Assembly: GCA_947652115.1 (NCBI GenBank)
Contig: OX393572.1
Location: 1,464,102-1,528,101 of the forward strand
Source of the DNA: Blastomussa wellsi
Taxonomy: Eukaryota > Cnidaria > Anthozoa > Scleractinia > Plerogyridae
DNA length: 64,000 nucleotides
Direction: 5' to 3'
Position 1 is the stretch's first letter, and the number at the start of each line of letters is the position of its first letter. Below the pieces are notes generated by a model. That model made no database searches, was not told where the DNA came from, and saw nothing but the letters and a program-made list of their open reading frames with translations. Positions 59,106 through 64,000 of the stretch are shown piece by piece. A program made the translations under genes and the position numbers.

Positions 59106-60819
59106 ATGACCGCCATGACGTTACATCGGGGACAAATGGAGTATATTCAACCGCCGCAGACTAACTCACAGGTAAAATGAAGTATGCCTTTTGTGTTTCA
59201 TTGTAATTTGGAACACGGTGCACATCTTCTCAAACTCACACCCCCTTTCTTGTGCCCGCCCACTAAACGCTTTTAATCGACAGGAAATCCAACCCTCTCC
59301 TCTGGCTCTGCTAGCAGCGACTTGCAGCAAGATAGGACAAGGGTTTGAAGCGCCACATAACGTTTTGCAAGCGCCCGTAAACCAGCTCACAACACACCAA
59401 GAGTTCGCGACCTCGTGGGCTTCCGAACAAGGTGCTTCGTCGCACGCGAACGATGATGTGTTCCATTCGAACACGACGAACGTTCTCCAGGCTCAAAGTC
59501 ACCCCAACACGGGTTTTTATACCTCCATAAGCCAGGTGGAACCAAGCCAGATGTATTATGCAGCCGTTGCAACAAGTTCCGGCGAGCAAAACGTCGGCAC
59601 ACTTTCTCAACAACAATCGCTCGTGACAAGCAGCGAGGCAACTGTTAATCTCGCGTATTCGCCGGAATACGATTTGACTAAAGCGGTAGAAGGCGCTTGG
59701 ACGGCCATAAAATCGGACTCAGGAGAATCAAACGCTGGAATTGGAACGCAGTGGTGGCAAGGAAAGCCTTTATCGTGGGCGAAAAGCACAAGTAGCCCTT
59801 CGCATCAGTTTGTTGTATCATCACCTTCAACGGTGGGAAATGACGACCCAGGTATGCCGATGTTGCAACAACAACAGCAAGAAACAACGATGGAAAGTCC
59901 ATCTCAAAATCCTGCCTATGTCCAAGTAACTAGGACTCCTCAAGGGCAGATTATTTTAACGCAAGAAAGCTCCGAACCGAATAAGTGGCTCTCTACCGGA
60001 ACGTTAAACGTTATCGCGGCGCCATCAAACGCAACAAACGGAAACGGAGCTATTCAAGTCCAAGTACAACAGCCTGAAAGCCCACAAGAAGCGCAAAATG
60101 TCAACATAACCGAAGTAAACGTCAGCCCATCGAGCAATCGGCGACTTCGCCGTGTCGCCTGCACTTGTCCAAATTGTAGAGAGGGGGAAGGAAGGACAGC
60201 TGATGGTCGAAAGCAGCATATCTGTCATATTCCTGGCTGCGGTAAAGTTTATGGAAAAACGTCGCATTTGCGAGCGCATCTTCGATGGCATACTGGTGAG
60301 CGGCCATTTGTGTGCAACTGGCTGTTTTGCGGGAAAAGATTCACCCGTTCGGACGAATTGCAGCGGCATCGCAGAACTCACACGGGCGAGAAGCGATTTG
60401 TGTGTACAGAATGCGGCAAGAGGTTTATGAGAAGCGATCATTTATCTAAACACGTAAAGACACATTCGAACGGAAAGGCAGTGAAAAGTAATTCGACTCA
60501 GGGAACGGAACCCATTGCTATTCGACCGATTCCGCGGCAAGAACTACAAGACATTCCATCTATTCAACCGCGGCCGGAAGAAATGAAGAATACTGAAAAC
60601 GACGGCTCGACTGTCGTTGGAGTAGATCTGCCCGATGTTGCGGTTGCAGTTGAGCAAAATCAATTGTCTGAAAATGAATATTTTACTGGCGACGCTACAG
60701 AACATTATTTGAGCGATATGAGTGTTGCACACGAGTTTGTTGCGGTTCGAATGGACGGAACACAAGGCGCTGCTATTTTAGTTGCTCAAAATATTAGCAT
60801 GGCCCCACAAGGTGTTTAG
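59106..60819 (+). CDS. Sp-family (Sp1-4 type) zinc-finger transcription factor
   Basis: Two exons, 59106-59171 and 59284-60819, join in phase (533 residues); the 112-bp intron is GT-AG. Joining puts the Sp box [14 protein letters not shown] at about residues 26-39. A long Gln/Ser/Thr-rich region follows, as in the transactivation domains of Sp1-4. The buttonhead box CTCPNC is at about 315-320, then three C2H2 fingers (about 336-417) with recognition segments KTSHLRA, RSDELQR and RSDHLSK, identical in type to vertebrate Sp1-4 and predicted to bind GC/GT boxes. A 116-residue tail follows the fingers. AATAAA at 60868-60873 is a likely poly-A signal. The Gln-rich N-terminus and gene neighbourhood favour Sp1-4 over Sp5 or Sp6-9; the exact orthologue is uncertain. 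Confidence 0.92.
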
Positions 60820-63120
60820 CGGTGAAAGGAGGAAATGAACAAATTCTCCTAAATATTCTGCCCTAAAAATAAATCTGCATTCAAAGTATAACATCACTGC
60901 TGGTCTTTAGTATCTAATTATTTGAAGTGTATGTGTCGGTAAACATTGATAAGTTTATATAAACGCGCAAAAGTTGTATAACTTTCGCCTATTCGGGTTC
61001 AAGTGATTTTGTATTTCAGTGTTACTAAAATCGACCAGTATGTTAATCAATTTGGATCACAGCCAATTGGTGTTCTTCACATTTATTCAAATAGGGTCTA
61101 TTTAATTTGTAGATATGTATGGTGCAAGCAAAGCGATATTTTATAATATGCAGATGAGTTAGTCTTTACTGATACCCAAATTTTTAACCCACGAAAGGCT
61201 GACACCAACTTTTTAAATTATTTTACCAAGGGTATAAAATTTGTAATTATATTTACAAATATTGAATCACCAATTCAAGACGAAGAAATGGTGAAGTATT
61301 TTTTTTTCTGCATACTTCTTTTACTCAAGGCCTTATAAATCCTGTTTCACTTATTTATTTTATGTTTCCTGTTTTTACATGAAATTTAAAATGATTTAAA
61401 AGGTTGACCTTGCAGATGGAGACCTTGGTGCTACCAGGGGTGATATATAAAATGAGGTTGTCGTGAAAACTGTAGTTTTAAAATACACAGGGAAAATTAA
61501 AATTATTGCTATTTAGCTTCATATCCCCTTTTACATAAACTTGGGAACTGTCAGACATTTCCCAGCATTTTGGGGAGGGGGTAATCTGAGTGCTTGTGTG
61601 ACTCAAAAGTTGTTGTAAACTTGCATATACCCTTTCCTGACTGTAATTGGTAAAAGAAACAAATGATTGTTTCTGTATATTATGCAAGCTATTTTTATTG
61701 AACTTGTCAAGGAATTCATTAAATGCTTTCAAGGTGTAAAGTTGTTTTTCCATTATTAAAACCTCCTTTAATTATAGCATTTCTTGGGTTTGTCATGAGC
61801 ATTTTTCTCACCTGGCCTCAGTGCAAGCTGGTAAGTTTCACCTTTCACAGAGAGGGCGGATTCAGAAAATAGGAAACATTGATCCCAATCCCTTTAGGTA
61901 TTGCTTCTCGGAGATGGTGGCCAGATATGAGAACAACATTGTGTATTTCCAGGAAATATCTATACTCCCTCCCACCTTCATAGAAGGAATTGGAAATTCC
62001 TTGGGGTGGGAGGTTGTCAAAGGCCTGAATGTGAAGCTTCATTGGAATTTCAGTGGTGTGAGAGCAGACTTGTACCCAGTTTCTATTTATAGTTTCTGGG
62101 GGCGAGAGAAGTCCCTTCCTATGACACCCTCTGTGTGTTAATCTTTGTTATCTTAACCCGAACCGTAATGGTCAGCACACAGTTGGCAAAAATGAAATGA
62201 AGACTGTTGAATTGAAATATTCAATAAAGCAACCAACTAATGGTAGTTCCAGACAATCTCCATTCTCCCCCAACAGAAGGACCAAAAACCAGTGGCGGAT
62301 CCAGGGGGAGGGTCGGAGGGGTCTGGACCCCCCTTTCCAAACTGACTTTTTTCTTTTTACTACTTGTCTGACGCTAAAATTCTCGCATCGACAGGATCGT
62401 CTATTATTATTCAACTTTGGACACCCCTATCAAAAGTTCCTGGATCTGCCTCTGAAAACTCTAGAGAAATGTATGAAACAGTTTGTATTGGATAATGTAG
62501 CTATGGATAATTTTAAATGGAACTGCACTGAAAAAAAGGCCATGAACCTTTACTAAAGACATGCCTGTGTGAAATACAAATACCTGTACTTTTTTGAGTC
62601 CTGACCTGAGGTTGTGACCAGTTCCTGGCAGATTAGAAAGTGATAGGAGCCTGGGCCTAGTTATTGTTCACAGTTTGGCCCTCCCACCCCTGCCCCGGCC
62701 CTTAACGTGGGAGACGGTCGAACTAGAAACCTTCACCATATTGAAATTAAAATTCGCAAAACAAGATGAACGGCAGGTATAATCTACAGGAATTTAATAT
62801 TTTAACTGCTCGGCAGCTAAATTTTGATTATTTTATAAGTTAAAAAGAAGAAGAAAGAGAACCTATGAAAATACGATGAATGTTTCGATGCGGAAGACAG
62901 CGATGCATTTTCCCGCCAAATGTAATCAGCTGAGCATTGACCAATCAGAGTGCATGTTCTATTTCATTGGCACAGCGATCAATGAAAATTATTCAGCGGC
63001 GAACACAACAGAGCATGCTTTGTTATGTTGTTCCGCCATTTTGTCAGAATTGCATCAACTGTTGCAACGTTTGAAAGCAGGTTATTTCTACGGTATTTTT
63101 GTGTTTCATTCCGTTTCAAC
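60820..63120. other. Spacer between the Sp gene and OLA1
   Basis: No supported gene. After the Sp poly-A signal the DNA is AT-rich. An inverted-repeat element lies at 62291-62456. The segment around 62900-63010 ('accaatcagagtgcatg') resembles dispersed repeats. CCGCCATTTT at 63033-63042 is a YY1-type word about 80 bp upstream of the OLA1 start codon, probably in its promoter or 5' UTR. Confidence 0.5.
62291..62456. mobile_element. MITE candidate with CAGTGGCGGATCCAGG ends
   Basis: The left end CAGTGGCGGATCCAGG and the right end CCTGGATCTGCCTCTG are inverted at 14 of 16 positions. The interior contains 'ggtctggaccccccttt' and 'ggacacccctatcaa'. AAAAC borders both sides, too short to prove a target duplication. 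Confidence 0.5.
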
Positions 63121-63379
63121 ATGCCTCCGAAGAAGAAGGAAGAGGAGAAGCCAACTCCATTAATGGGCCGATTTGGAACGTCGTTGAAATGTGGGATCGT
63201 CGGGCTTCCAAATGTAGGGTAAGATTGCTCACGTGGAACGATTGATCATAGAGAGTATTTTATTTTGGTTTTATCGAAGCCTGTTGTTTATCCACGTGTA
63301 ATTTTCAGGAAATCAACATTTTTCAATGTGTTAACCAAGAGTGCAGCTTCAGCAGAAAATTTTCCCTTCTGTACAATAG
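63121..63379 (+). CDS. OLA1: OLA1, Obg-like ATPase 1 (first two exons; continues beyond window)
   Basis: Exons 63121-63218 and 63309-63379 join in phase. The protein begins [19 protein letters not shown], continues [20 protein letters not shown] and then [11 protein letters not shown], matching the start of OLA1/YchF proteins. GLPNVGKST is the G1 P-loop, split by the intron between Gly and Lys. OLA1 is a YchF-family P-loop NTPase that prefers ATP and acts in translation and stress responses. The remaining exons lie past 64000. A YY1-type CCGCCATTTT precedes the start by about 80 bp. Confidence 0.95.
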
Positions 63380-64000
63380 GTTAGTGTATATTATAAAGTG
63401 CACTATTTCGTACGTACTAGACCTTGTTATAATTTACACGTACGGCTTAGGAAATCCAGAGATTATAGTATTAATGCGAGAAATCTAGTGTTCATTATTG
63501 CCATCAGGACCTATTGTTTGACCGATTTGCATCTCAGTGACTCGGAATAGTTGCAAGACAGATAAATATTGAGATATACTAATACAGTCAGTCACCTACA
63601 AGACAGAGAACTGGTGTTGGTCTCTGCATGTCTTAACTCTCTATGAGCCAAAGACTTCTCTAAGGTGGCAGGGTACAGCGAAGTTCAATTTTCCAACTTG
63701 CCCTTCAGGCAAGCTGTAACCTGGATATACTAGCCTGGAGGTCTTTTCCACTAGCCCGGAAAAAATTCTCAGAAGTGTGATGAATTAATTAATTAATTAA
63801 TTAAATAATTCGTAAAAAACGATCACTTGTTGGGCAAGTGAAGGATAAAATCCACTAGCCCGGAGCTATCGGACACCACCTTCCATGTACGCTGAGATTG
63901 CCCAAAGTGCGAGATATGTCCAGAAATGCACGCACTGGCGAAAATGGCGAATTTGGCGAAATTTCGCCAGAGTTGAAGATTTGAGAGAATGAGCGAAAGA
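63380..64000. other. OLA1 intron 2 (partial) with repeat-like segment
   Basis: No exon seen. Around 63690-63870 the words 'aacttgcccttcaggcaag', 'actagcccggaaaaaattct', 'gttgggcaagtga' and 'actagcccggagctatcgg' form imperfect direct and inverted repeats around (ATTA)n, likely a transposon remnant. Confidence 0.4.

Noticed and set aside
60025..60441. 138-codon minus-strand frame opposite the Sp zinc fingers
   Set aside because: It is antisense to a strongly conserved coding region; the frame is a by-product of finger codon use.
1..64000. CRISPR arrays, prokaryotic operons, defence islands, phage genes
   Set aside because: No regularly spaced direct repeats with unique spacers, no ribosome-binding-site-led gene runs; the genes are spliced animal genes.

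Overview
The window looks like nuclear DNA of a cnidarian, probably an anthozoan such as a stony coral or sea anemone. The reasons are intron-rich, AT-rich genes with animal-type GT-AG splicing, conserved metazoan proteins that can be aligned by eye to vertebrate orthologues, and a dense load of small inverted-repeat transposons and Penelope-like retroelement fragments carrying a hammerhead-like motif. No prokaryotic operon, phage or CRISPR structure is present, and no virus-like gene was recognised. The species is an inference, because only family-level protein similarity was available.

Layout. (1) 1-525: 3' end of an endocytic-adaptor-like gene on +, followed by about 4 kb of repeat-rich DNA. 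(2) 4586-22834, minus strand: TTC13-like tetratricopeptide gene; 22 exons were placed and at least four more are implied by phase breaks. Its introns hold many insertions. (3) 22883-31423, plus: IFT43, 11 exons, head-to-head with TTC13 (48 bp between start codons). (4) 33317-36910, minus: intronless DIS3L2 exoribonuclease, tail-to-tail with IFT43. (5) 37331-54874, plus: PPP1R21, a complete 30-exon, 785-residue model, head-to-head with DIS3L2. Its last intron contains a complete intronless BTB-BACK-PHR gene (52056-53384). (6) 54875-59105: repeat-rich spacer. (7) 59106-60819, plus: two-exon Sp1-4-type zinc-finger transcription factor. (8) 63121 to beyond the end, plus: first two exons of OLA1.

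The genes do not form a pathway. They are mostly housekeeping or trafficking functions: ciliary transport (IFT43), endosome/phosphatase scaffold (PPP1R21), uridylated-RNA decay (DIS3L2), Obg-like ATPase (OLA1) and GC-box transcription (Sp). The Sp-OLA1 adjacency matches the human SP3-OLA1-SP9 neighbourhood on chromosome 2q31, suggesting deep microsynteny.

The main unusual content is in the mobile DNA: at least five Penelope-like terminal fragments (one with a GIY-YIG coding fragment, two folded into inverted repeats), a family of 62-85 bp foldbacks flanked by 9-bp target duplications, a hAT-type element with a perfect 8-bp duplication, a TA-flanked 180-bp MITE, nested insertions, and a tRNA-derived SINE family. 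No wholly new biological system could be demonstrated.
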